A DNA stretch of 64,000 bases, taken from assembly GCF_047496725.1 (NCBI RefSeq), contig NC_132985.1, forward strand, positions 5,912,001 through 5,976,000, read 5' to 3'. The position numbers were made by a program, and so were the translations under genes. Positions 12,186-21,770 of this stretch are shown one piece after another. The stretch is from Anoplolepis gracilipes (Eukaryota; Arthropoda; Insecta; Hymenoptera; Formicidae). Position 1 is the first letter of the stretch, and every line of letters begins with the position of its first letter. The notes below the pieces were generated by a model, which saw nothing but the letters and a program-made list of their open reading frames with translations, was not told the origin of the DNA and did no database searches.

Positions 12186-13142
12186 ATGAAGATCTACGTG
12201 TTCGCTCTTTTGGTCGTGACTGCGAGCGTCATCGCATTTTTTGATGAAGGTATATAATCAGAAGCTAAATATATTTACAGTTTCATAATTTAATTTTTTA
12301 AACGCAAATATACAGTCTAATGAGAATGTTCACACGCAAATGATGATGTGTTATGCGTGTCTAAATTAAATATAATATGTGCGACAGTTTTCTTGTTTTC
12401 ATGTTTTTTTTTATATTACATTAAAAATAATTCAAATGTATTTAAGTCTATATTTTTACTTTATATTTTGTAATTACTTTAACTTTTTAAATATTAATAA
12501 CTATATCTTTATAAGTATTGTGATTTTGTTTTAATATTATAACACCATTTTTCTGTTATGTGTATTTTAGATGAAAAAAGATTGATATACAACGATAAAG
12601 GCTTGCGGCCGCAGGACGAAAACAAAGTTTGGCAATTGCTATTTGTCAAACAACTCGATAAGCTTTGTACTGGTGGTGATAGTATTTTTAATGATCATAA
12701 TTGCAATAGTAAATGTATTGATGACAAACGCTTAAGTGGAGGACAATGCAAGTACGGTGAATGCAGATGTTACTTCCTACGCTATTTATGTAAGTCGCGT
12801 AACTAATTACAACTTTATATTTTCGATTACATTTTAATAATAAAATTATTACAATTTGATTAATATTATACACATTGTATGCGGATTCAAACTAATAAAA
12901 AATAATAATTCTTTTTTCTTGCATACAATGTGTTAAATTTTTATTGAAAACTGCATTGATAATAAAAGGGAAACTGCTAGCATGTCATATCGTAGAGTTA
13001 ATAAAAGAGATTCACTAAAAGAACGAAATGTGTAGTGTGTATATAAAATATCAAATTATTTCAATCAATATATACATATAATATTATATAAAATTACGTT
13101 TTCTTCATTATTTTCAGAGGCCAGTTCCCTAACTACTACTAA
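12186..13142 (+). CDS. Secreted six-cysteine defensin-like peptide, copy A
   Basis: Exon 1 (12186-12249) encodes a start and signal peptide (MKIYVFALLVVTASVIA). Exon 2 (12571-12789) encodes a charged linker and the cysteine domain. Exon 3 lies near 13118-13142. The cysteine spacing C-x11-C-x3-C-x10-C-x4-C-x1-C fits the CS-alpha-beta fold of insect defensins, which also includes related venom peptides. The likely role is a secreted antimicrobial or venom peptide; which one is unknown. The 3' end is ambiguous. The exon 3 acceptor is a tandem AG-AG. The first AG gives an immediate stop (about 94 aa in total), and the second adds a cysteine and a few residues (about 101 aa). Reading through the intron would add CKSRN. 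The linker contains about 18 residues absent from copy B. AATAAA follows at 13141. Exon phases match copy B exactly, supporting the model. The family call is by cysteine pattern, not by recognised homologue. Confidence 0.75.
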
Positions 13143-13335
13143 TAAATCAAACTCTAAAAATCATTCTCTTAAAAGGTCCGAAGGGAAGTTTAATGAATAT
13201 GTATGACGTATTCAAACATTGAAAGTTTATTAACATTAGTTTGTATGTGTAGACGAATGTATATGGCATAGTAATTCGTTTGTAATAAATATGCTTTAAA
13301 TATCTTAAAACAATATCTTTTTTGTATGCTCTTAT

Positions 13336-14925
13336 ATCTTTCGTTTACTACATAATATTTTAGAAAGTTATTATGATTATTACTATAATTTATGATGTAT
13401 AACTTTAAAAATTACTTTAGTGATGAAATATGATTATAAATATTGCATAATACATAAGTAACATATTTTGATGTGCTTAATTTAATAATATTTGTTATAC
13501 AAATTTTATCAATTACTTAATTGAGCAATTTTAAGAATTTTACATAAAATATTTAATAAAAATTAGTCACATAATATTTATTATAATTAAGAGAGAATTA
13601 TTGCTCTGTATTTTATTTGAAAAAAAGCTATTGTTCTGAATATAATTTGCAATTCTAAAAAAAATTATGATAATACCTTTAAAGTTCCTTATTTGCGAGA
13701 AATAGATTCCATTAAAATGCTTCAAATATAGAAAACACTTATATGAAATGGTAAAATGTATAAAAGTATGTGCGTTTTAAAAAAATAATATTTTTTTTCA
13801 AATTAACAAATTAGTTAGACATAACTAATACTCAATATGATTGCATAATATTTTCTGATATCCACGTTATTAAAATTGCAATAATTACTGCAACAATTGC
13901 TACAAAATTACTTAAATATTTATTGAGCGCTTAATTAGAAATTGGTTTAATAATTTGGTCATTTTTGTCTTATTTTATGACACTTTGCAGCCTTCTAAAC
14001 TCAACGTTATATTTGGCCATTGCTTTTTCTATCTTTCTTTTAAAAATCAAATTTCTCTCTCTCGATTGATATCAATGTGTTTATGAAAAATTCACAAAGA
14101 TAATAAAATAGAACTGATAATTTGACCGCAAATATGGAATTTTCTGGTCGTAAATGAAAAGAGTGGCTTTTTACTCCGCGAATATCGAAAACGCGAATAG
14201 TGAATTCGCGAAGAAGCTTTCACTGTTTAGTCTATATTATATCTTATTTATGTGTAATTATATAATTATTAATTTACATATTAAATTATTTAATTGAGGT
14301 TTTCAAAATTAGAATGAATTTATACAATCTCCTACTTTTTTGTCACGTAACTATTGACAGTCAGAAATAAAAAAAAAATTAAGTACAATTTGTCTAAATA
14401 GATAAAAAAATATGGAATCTAAAAAATACAGTATTTAAGGAAGTAATTTTTTCACATGTTGTTTATTTAATTACATAATTATTATATAACAACATGTTTT
14501 ATTATATTGTTTTACGTATAATAAATACGAAAGAGAGAATATCTGTGATTGAAAATCATCTTTAATTTTGATTTATAACATATAATCGAAATCATTAATG
14601 TAAAATTTTTAATGCAGTAGTCATAATGTATGATAATCTATTTCGAAAGATTGGTGTAATATTATTTAATTATAAATATTAATTAATATGCAATAGTAAA
14701 AAGTAAATATTGCAATAGTTTTTACAAAGTAACAAAATTAAGTTTTATCGAGGAATATCTATCATGTATCTTAATATCTAATCGAAAGTAAATATAGGAA
14801 AAAGGAGTCAAAAAAGCAATTATTATACAAATCAGTTTCAAGATAACACGTTTGCATCGTTATTTAAGTATGCATACAACGCGATCGATTGAAATTCTAG
14901 AGACGATGTTTTGTTTTTCGACAAT
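13336..14925. other. AT-rich spacer within the peptide cluster
   Basis: No coding exon is seen here. The segment 14556-14608 is repeated immediately after duplication copy B (17613-17665), so this spacer was probably part of the original duplicated block and most of it was lost in copy B. A GC-richer patch with nested TTCGCG elements lies at about 14170-14215. The sequence just before 14926 includes a TATTTAAG element. Confidence 0.5.
14556..14608 (+). repeat. Short direct repeat matching the flank of duplication copy B
   Basis: About 50 nt, beginning ATCATCTTTAATTTTGATTT, recurs with few changes at 17613-17665, abutting the end of copy B. It marks a duplication or deletion junction. Confidence 0.8.
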
Positions 14926-14997
14926 ATGAGAATTTATTTGCTCGCTATTCTGTTCACTATAGCGATAGCCATTGGCCATGGCAGCGTTCGATGCATG
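14926..14997 (+). pseudogene. Orphan signal-peptide exon of a third defensin-like relative
   Basis: An ATG opens a 24-codon segment, beginning MRIYLLAILF and ending near a splice donor (CATG then GTTTGT). It resembles the signal-peptide exon of the two neighbouring genes (M-K/R-I-Y-L/V-x-A-x-L). Upstream is a TATA-like TATTTAAG. No cysteine-rich second exon can be found in the 436 nt before duplication copy B begins. Without splicing the frame stops after four more codons. The donor phase (0) does not match the phase-1 acceptor of copy B exon 2, so splicing into copy B would shift frame. I therefore read it as the remnant of a broken gene, though a distant second exon is not excluded. Confidence 0.55.
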
Positions 14998-15987
14998 GTT
15001 TGTTTGTTTTAATAGATCGCATAAATATTATCTTTATCTGCACGCAACGTGATTTATAGCTGACGGCATTTAGGTATTTAAAATGTGTGTAAGCAACAGC
15101 TAATATAACTAAAAGTATGGTATATATTGTTAACATATATGATTAAAAGTTTGGTATATATATTGTAAAATAAATATATTTCGCAATGTAAAAGATCAAA
15201 GATAAATTTCTAACATATTATAATTTTGGAAGCAAATTCAAAGTATTTTGACTATTGTTTTCAGTTATTCTCAAATATTAATAATAAAAGTAATACATTA
15301 ATTGTAAAATTATTTATTGTTATTCTTTTCACTGAGCGTTGCAAATTAATAAAGAAAAGTTGATAACTTTTGAATAAAAGTATACTTAAATGTTATATGT
15401 TAAATTATAAAATAAATATTGAAATATAAAATAAAATATTTTTTATTACTATCATATAACATTAATGAAAAAAAAGTCGTAAAAAGACATTGTTTGTTGT
15501 TAATGCAATCGTTATAAGTATAAATTAAAATATATAATATTATAATCTGAGGAAGTAAAATCGCGATGTGAACAATCAATTTTTACAACTGTAATTTCAT
15601 GGATGTGCTATTTTTAATAAAAATATTATGTTTACTCTGTATGATTTCTAAACAAAGAAATTCCGATGAAACATTTCTACTCGGGAAAACCATCATGTTT
15701 ATTATCATTGAACTATGTCTCCACTATTATAATTTTAATATCATTTATTAGTATATAAATCGCGTGCTTAAAATGCGAAAGAATTTGTGATAGATGTTAT
15801 TTGGCTCATGGAAGGTGTTAGAGATCGAGAAAATATTATAATTAATGTCAAAAAAAAGAATAAAGCTGTCAAGCACACTAAATTGTAATTGCATTATAAC
15901 GCCGTCTAATCCTAGTGCGCCTCGAAGTCATGCTTCGCGAATCAAAAGTCGCCTTTTCGACTCGATTCGTATTCGACTTTGTCATGT

Positions 15988-16148
15988 AGCGGTCGTCCGA
16001 AGGAACTCAAAAAAATAACATTAAAGCAGAATAACAATTTTAAAATTGACTTTCTATACATCACTCAACGAACAAATCAAAAACATTCTAGAAGATTCTC
16101 GAATACTTACGGTATAAAATCTCCTTCGGACGACCGCTCCCGTGCATT
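15988..16148. repeat. Inverted repeat upstream of peptide gene B
   Basis: The arms 15988-16004 and 16132-16148 are perfect 17-nt reverse complements (AGCGGTCGTCCGAAGGA on the left). This is the fuller form of the 15-nt repeat in copy A, which has lost bases at one arm. Confidence 0.8.
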
Positions 16149-16504
16149 TGATCTTGGGACGCAAAGAGATAGTATGCTTGTGTGCTATAGTCTTGTTCGC
16201 GATAATTAAGTAATAAGAATTTATCTGTCAATAATTTCTTAAACATAATTAGATTAGACCGAGATTACCCGGGATCCTCAACTCTATTCGCATACAGGAG
16301 GTAAGAGATTAACTGTTTATTTTTTATAATGAATGCTTTTCAATAGTATCGAGAAGTCTTAAATTATCAATGTAAGGAGTATGGACGAGAAGGGTGTTAA
16401 ATTGACAATTGTCTGTATAGAGTCGCAGCGAAACTGTCATCCCGTATCACTTTTGGATAACGCTGATTCTACTACAAGTTTTGGGAAATATTCATCGCCT
16501 CAAG

Positions 16505-17327
16505 ATGAAGATCTACGTGTTCGCTCTTTTGGTCGTGACTGCGGGCGTCGTCGCATTTCTTGATGAAGGTATATAATCAGAAGCTAAATATATTTACAGT
16601 TTCATAATTTAATTTTTTAAACGCAAATATACAGTCTAATGAGAATGTTCACACGCAAATGATGATGTGTTATGCGTGTCTAAATTAAATATAATATGTG
16701 CGACAGTTTTCTTGTTTTCATGTTTTTTTTATATTACATTAAAAATAATTCAAATATATTTAAGTCTATATTTTTACTTTATATTTTGTAATTACTTTAA
16801 CTTTTTAAATATTAATAACTATATCTTTATTAGTATTGTGATTTTGTTTTAATATTATAACACCATTTTATATTATAACAGCAGACAAAAGCAAATTCAT
16901 ATTTGTCAAACAACTCGATAATCTTTGTACTGGTGGTGATCGTATTTTTAATAATAATAATTGCAATAGTAAATGTATTTATGACGAAGGCTTAAGTGCA
17001 GGACAATGCAAGTACGGTGAATGCAGATGTTACTTCCTACGCTATTTATGTAAGTCGCGTAACTAATTACAACTTTATATTTTCGATTACATTTTAATAA
17101 TAAAATTATTACAATTTGATTAATATTATATACATTGTATGCGGATTCAAACTAATAAAAAATAATAATTCTTTTTTCTTACATACAATGTGTTAAATTT
17201 TTATTGAAAACTGCATTGATAATAAAGGGGAAACTGCTAGCATGTCATATCGTAGAGTTAATAAAAGAGATTCAATATAAGAACGAAATGTGTAGTGTGT
17301 ATATAAAATGTCAAATTATTTCAATCA

Positions 17328-17376
<49 letters not shown>

Positions 17377-17422
17377 CGTTTTTTTCATTATTTTCAGAGG
17401 CCAGTTCCCTAACCACTACTAA
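16505..17422 (+). CDS. Secreted six-cysteine defensin-like peptide, copy B
   Basis: Exons are 16505-16568 (signal peptide), 16882-17049 (cysteine domain) and about 17398-17422. The predicted product is about 77 or 84 aa, depending on which AG of the tandem exon 3 acceptor is used. All six cysteines and their spacing are identical to copy A. In the aligned part of exon 2 the two genes differ at eight bases, and every one changes the amino acid. The three differences in the signal exon also change the amino acid. Exon 2 begins at a different acceptor (ATAACAG at 16881), so the linker is shorter than in copy A. The frame is intact, so this is a second working gene by sequence. The role is as for copy A: an antimicrobial or venom-type secreted peptide, inferred from fold pattern only. 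Confidence 0.75.
17336..17370. repeat. TA microsatellite in intron 2 of peptide gene B
   Basis: A TA dinucleotide run that is much shorter at the equivalent place in copy A. It lies about 30 nt before the exon 3 acceptor. Confidence 0.9.
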
Positions 17423-17612
17423 TAAATCAAACTATCAAAATCATTCTCTTAAAAAGTCCGAAGGGAAGTTTAATGAATATATATGACGTATTCAAACATT
17501 GAAAGTTTATTAACATTAGTTTGTATGTGTAGACGAATGTATATGTATAGTAATTCGTCTGTAATAAATATGCTTTAAATATCTTAAAACAATATCTTTT
17601 TTGTATGCTCTT

Positions 17613-18564
17613 ATCATCTTTAATTTTGATTTATAACATATAATTGAAATCATTGATGTAATGCAAAGATGACGTTATTATTAATTACTATAATACTTTA
17701 CTCGAAAAAACGCTATTATATATTTATACTCTGTATCTTTCCTTTTATTCATTTCAATCTATTCTGATAAATTCTGTATGATCGTATTGATATAAGCAAA
17801 AATCTCATCTATTATCTATTAATTTTCAACAGTAATTTTGACATTATATGATAATATCTCGTCGGTGACATTACATTTATATATATATATATACGACATT
17901 CAAATCCTGTTCTCAAGAATGTGATTATCACGAGACATGCTATTTCGTTGTATTTTCTGCCAACAGAGGGACATAAAGTTTCCTGTGGTTTCTTGTTCCA
18001 ACTTGTGTTTCTTTTAATTTATGGTACACGTTTGGTACGTTTTTCTCTGACAAAGTCTGAAATTAACAATAAAATTTGATTCACGTAATTAATTTTTCTC
18101 GCAAATAAAAGTGACACTTTGTAAAATATTATGTCAGATTATTGTACAATTATTTGTTTTTCAATATTGTTACTCGATTTCCAGTGATTCACGTGGATTA
18201 CCGTGACATGTTTCATGTGGCATTTAGCGTTCATAGTGTGACTATAGAAATATGTACATGTGTTTAATAATAAATTATATATAAATTCAATATTGTTACA
18301 TTTAGAAAAATATCGAATCTTATACATATTTCGTATAATTTCTGACAAAATGTTTTTTCACTAAATTGTAGTTTTTCACTATGTTGAACATAACCACAAA
18401 GTGCTCTGTTGATTTTGTATAAATAGAATATTTATAATATTTTATAATGTAGAATAATATTCTATTATATAATAGAAAATATTATATATGTCTTTTTTTT
18501 ATTCGAGGAATGTTTGTGTGATTTTTATTCTATTGCTGAATTTTCTTTTTTTTTTTATTAGAAA
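17613..18564 (+). other. Spacer and probable 5' region of RpL35A
   Basis: After the short repeat (17613-17665) the sequence is AT-rich with no coding exon. The acceptor ending at 18561 (TTTTTTTATTAG) just before the RpL35A start implies an untranslated first exon somewhere in this stretch. I could not place it or a pyrimidine-rich initiator with confidence. Confidence 0.45.
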
Positions 18565-19668
18565 ATGACAAGCAAACCGAAAACACCTAAGACGAAGGAA
18601 GGCGCTGCGGAAGATCCGATGGTGACTCTGAGGAAGAGGCCCTTCAAGAGACACGGACGTCTGTATGCGAAGGCCATTTTTACCGGTTATAAACGTGGAT
18701 TACGCAACCAACATGAACATACCGCATTGCTCAAAATTGAAGGAGCTGGTACTAAAGCAGACTCTGATTTCTATGTAGGAAAACGATGTGTCTATGTATA
18801 TAAGGTATAAACTATCTCCGCATAAAAAGGTGCCATTGGCGATGATCCCCAATTTTTCTTCAGTCAATTTCCTAATTAAAACCAAAGATAATACATACAC
18901 AAGTTTAACATTACAAAGATTATACATATATAAGTTTCAGAATATAATCTATTATCGTTTCAAAGAAAATGAACTCTAAACTATCAGACTTGAAACCCTT
19001 TGACTTTATTACAAAATTAATTTGGAAATCAGGAAAAATTGGGCAACATGTTGGCTGCATACTTTATCTATATTAAAAAAATTGAATGCAAGAAAATATA
19101 AAAAAATTCCTGAAAAAGGATTTTTATTGGCAAAATATTTTTTCTTTTAATTTAGTTAAATTTGATATAAAATTGTATATTGATTTATCTATATTAGAGT
19201 ATTAGATTATTCATTAAGATTATTATAACAAATAATGTATGTATAAACATTGCTATAGGCTAAGAACAAGACTCCAGTACCTGGAAAGACTACAAAAAAG
19301 ACAAAAGTTAGAGCCATCTGGGGCAAAGTCACTCGTCCCCATGGAGCAAGTGGATCGGTTCGTGCAAAATTTAAGAGGAATCTACCAGCCAAGGCTATGG
19401 GCCATCGTATCAGAATTGTGAGTTAAATAAAAAAAAAATTTATATTTTATATTTTTATATAATTTTATAATTATATATTCATACAAATATACATGTAATT
19501 TTACATATCTCATTGAAACAAAAACAATTTGTATATAATTTTTAGATCTTTCGTTTTAATAAATAATTGCATTACAATCAACTTTATTGCGTGTAATATT
19601 ATCGCTCAGATAAAAGTAATAATTCAAATTGTTTTATGTTGCAGATGCTGTATCCCAGTCGGATATAA
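18565..19668 (+). CDS. RpL35A: Ribosomal protein eL33 (RpL35A)
   Basis: Exons 18565-18804, 19259-19417 and 19645-19668 are all phase 0 and join to 423 nt or 140 aa. The protein is a component of the large ribosomal subunit. The conserved core begins at RLYAKAIFTGYKRGLRNQ and continues HTALLKIEG, DFYVGKRCVYVYK, VRAIWGKVTRPHGASGSVRA, KFKRNLPAKAMGHRIRI and the invariant end MLYPSRI. The human protein is 110 aa. The extra ~30 N-terminal residues here (MTSKPKTPKTKEG ...) are a basic, low-complexity extension of the kind seen in insect orthologues. The last exon encodes only seven residues. A poly(A) signal follows at 19693. Confidence 0.97.
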
Positions 19669-19692
19669 ACTCGCACTCTTGTATAATAAGGA

Positions 19693-19698
19693 AATAAA
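19693..19698 (+). terminator. Polyadenylation signal of RpL35A
   Basis: AATAAA lies 25 bases after the stop codon of RpL35A, with no competing plus-strand hexamer close by. Confidence 0.7.
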
Positions 19699-19835
19699 TA
19701 TACCATTTTGGTACTAAAAGAAATTTGTGTTTATTTCAAATATGCAAGTACACATCTTTTATTCATCCTCGACTTAAATCCTAACCTAAGCTAACCTCAA
19801 ATTTTAATTTATGTCGTTGAAGTTTATAGAGAGCT

Positions 19836-20039
19836 TTACGTGTCTTGAAAATTTATATCCTCCGATAAAATACGTGGAAGGATCATAAAACGCGACGTGT
19901 TACGTGATAAAAGCTCGTCGAGATAATTTATATTGATCAAAGTTTTTCGGAGGGGAGGCCATTTTTGTGCGGTTTGCTTATGCGTAGGTTGGAACGTGGT
20001 GTCCAACAACAGTGTCAAGGTTTCACGAATGGATTCCAT
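19836..20039 (-). CDS. Doubtful 67-codon ORF between RpL35A and SPRYD7
   Basis: An ATG-initiated frame (MESIRETLTLLLDTTFQPTH ...) ends at 19836, and the frame stays open upstream of the ATG. It would be transcribed divergently from SPRYD7, whose start codon is about 175 nt away. It is followed on its own strand by AATAAA at 19758-19763 and 19730-19735. That arrangement would suit a small gene with a shared bidirectional promoter. I do not recognise the protein and see no domain, signal or membrane segment. It may be chance or part of a 5' UTR. Confidence 0.3.
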   Translation of the reverse strand: MESIRETLTLLLDTTFQPTHKQTAQKWPPLRKTLININYLDELLSRNTSRFMILPRILSEDINFQDT

Positions 20040-20215
20040 AATAGTAGATTTCGGCGAAAATTGAGCGAAAAGTTGGGAGGCATCCCCCAAAGAAAAGGGA
20101 CAAAAAAAAAAAGAAAGGCAAAGAGCGGACTCTCCTCCCGTTACGATGTCGCGCTCGTTGCACCTCTGAATATACGAATAGTAAATAGTACTGAGTAGTA
20201 AATCCTCGCTAGACG

Positions 20216-21428
20216 ATGTTTTGTTGTCTAAGAAACTGTTTCGACGGCCTCGGCTTCGCCGCGACTCAAGCTCCGAAGAGGGAACGAAATCCCATCGCCT
20301 TAGACACGACTCATATGGGTAACTGTCAACGCGTCACGCGAGTGTCAGATCGCCGGAGTTATGATTGACGTGACGTAACGCTATGGAAATATGCCACATA
20401 CGTTATTTACGTGCTACCTTTTCCATATTTATTTTTTAGAGAATATCGATTGTACAATCAATTGTTCAAAATTTTATCCTTCTTCATGTATTTTATATTT
20501 ACTTAATATGCAATAATTTAGCACAATTTTTTCTTAGATTATTGATTTATATATCCTCTATCCTCATGTAAATAGAAAACTGTGCCTCTGAAATGTATCT
20601 GATAAGCTAGTGTATTTTTTAAATTTAAACAATTATACATCTATAAATCTACTTTAAGTACATATTTGACCAATTTATCCAACTAGATTGTTTGATTAAA
20701 ATTGTGATACATGGTGCCAATTTTTTGTGTAGGAAATGAAGTAGTAATAGTGAAAAATGGTCTAAGAATATGTGGAAGTGGTGGTGCCTTAACGAATGCC
20801 CCTCTCGTCCAAAGTAAAAGTTATTTTGAAGTAAAAATACAGCAAGGTGGTATTTGGGGTATCGGGCTAGCCAGGAGGGACACGGATCTCAATGTTGCCA
20901 TAGGAGGCAAGGACTCGGAGAGTTGGGCACTCAATTCAGATGGCATCATAAGGCATAACGAGCAAGAACTCCACAAGATTCAAAATCCTGTACAGGAAGG
21001 GGATGTTATTGTACGTCACATTGCTGTTTTTTAATTTTAACAAGTTCATTTTTAGAGATTTTAAAAAATCAAAGGAATAATATACATACTTGTAGTTTTT
21101 GAAATTTATATTGCGAGCAGAATCTCTTTAGAATAACTAAAAACTTTTTTTTAGGGAGTATCCTATGATCATATAGAGTTGAATTTTTATTTAAATGGGG
21201 AATTCATGAATGCTCCAGTTATAAGTATAAAGGGACGAGTTTTTCCAGTGTTATATGGTAGGTATATTTGTATCATTTTAACGAATAAGTAATAATAATC
21301 ACTTTTAGTAACAAATATTTTAATTTTTAGTTGATGATGGAGCCATCCTAGATTTAATTCTAGAAAATTTTGTCTATGCTCCACCAATGGGCTTTGAGAA
21401 AATAATGCTGGAGCAATCGTTACTTTAG
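20216..21428 (+). CDS. SPRYD7: SPRY domain-containing protein 7
   Basis: Exons are 20216-20318, 20733-21010, 21155-21257 and 21331-21428, in consistent phase, totalling 582 nt or 193 aa. Human SPRYD7 has about 196. The N-terminus (MFCCLRNCFDG ... IALDTTHMG) matches the family's short cysteine-containing leader. The SPRY core follows: NEVVIVKNGLRICGSGG, KSYFEVKIQQGGIWGIGLAR, HNEQELHKI, QEGDVIGVSYDHIELNFYLN, FPVLYVDD and the end PPMGFEKIMLEQSLL. The family is conserved across animals but poorly understood, and a binding role is inferred only from the SPRY fold. The ATG at 20711 near exon 2 lies in the intron and is not the start. Poly(A) signals follow at 21695 and 21765. Confidence 0.94.
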
Positions 21429-21694
21429 CAGAATGATAAAAAGTGAAGTAAAAGTGAAATAATTATTGTATTGTCAAAATTGATATTGTTCGTCCATTTC
21501 GCGATTTTAATTAATTGGAACCAAGTTAAGAATACGAGTTAAGCTGTTAAGAATACAAATCTCAAATAGAGGAGGCAACAATGACATGTCAGTAATATTT
21601 TAGTATTTAAGAAACGATGTCACAAAGTATTGTATAAATGTTTGTCATAATAATTGCATGATAATGCGTGGATATATTTAAATGAAGTGGGTGG

Positions 21695-21770
21695 AATAAA
21701 TAATTTGCCTAATTCTATGTGAGAATCTATTTTTTGATTCATACTCTACGACGAGAAGACTTATAATAAA
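21695..21770 (+). terminator. Polyadenylation signals of SPRYD7
   Basis: Two plus-strand AATAAA hexamers, at 21695-21700 and 21765-21770, follow the SPRYD7 stop by about 270 and 340 nt. Confidence 0.6.

Larger units (their letters stand above)
11116..13335 (+). repeat. Segmental duplication, copy A
   Basis: About 2.2 kb is repeated in direct orientation at 15434-17612, with nearly identical sequence apart from scattered substitutions and small indels. Homology begins around the shared CATATAACATTAATG-like block and stops after the shared ATCTTTTTTGTATGCTCTTAT. The unit contains an upstream non-coding segment with an inverted repeat, then a complete small secreted-peptide gene. High intron identity implies a recent event. 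Confidence 0.92.
15434..17612 (+). repeat. Segmental duplication, copy B
   Basis: Direct repeat of 11116-13335. Differences include an expanded TA microsatellite at about 17336-17370, small indels upstream, and a rearranged intron 1/exon 2 boundary. It is followed directly by the short repeat shared with 14556-14608. Confidence 0.92.

Noticed and set aside
18805..19258. Intronic snoRNA in RpL35A intron 1
   Set aside because: A GATGATC resembling a C box is present near 18840, but no D box lies at a suitable distance and there is no terminal stem.
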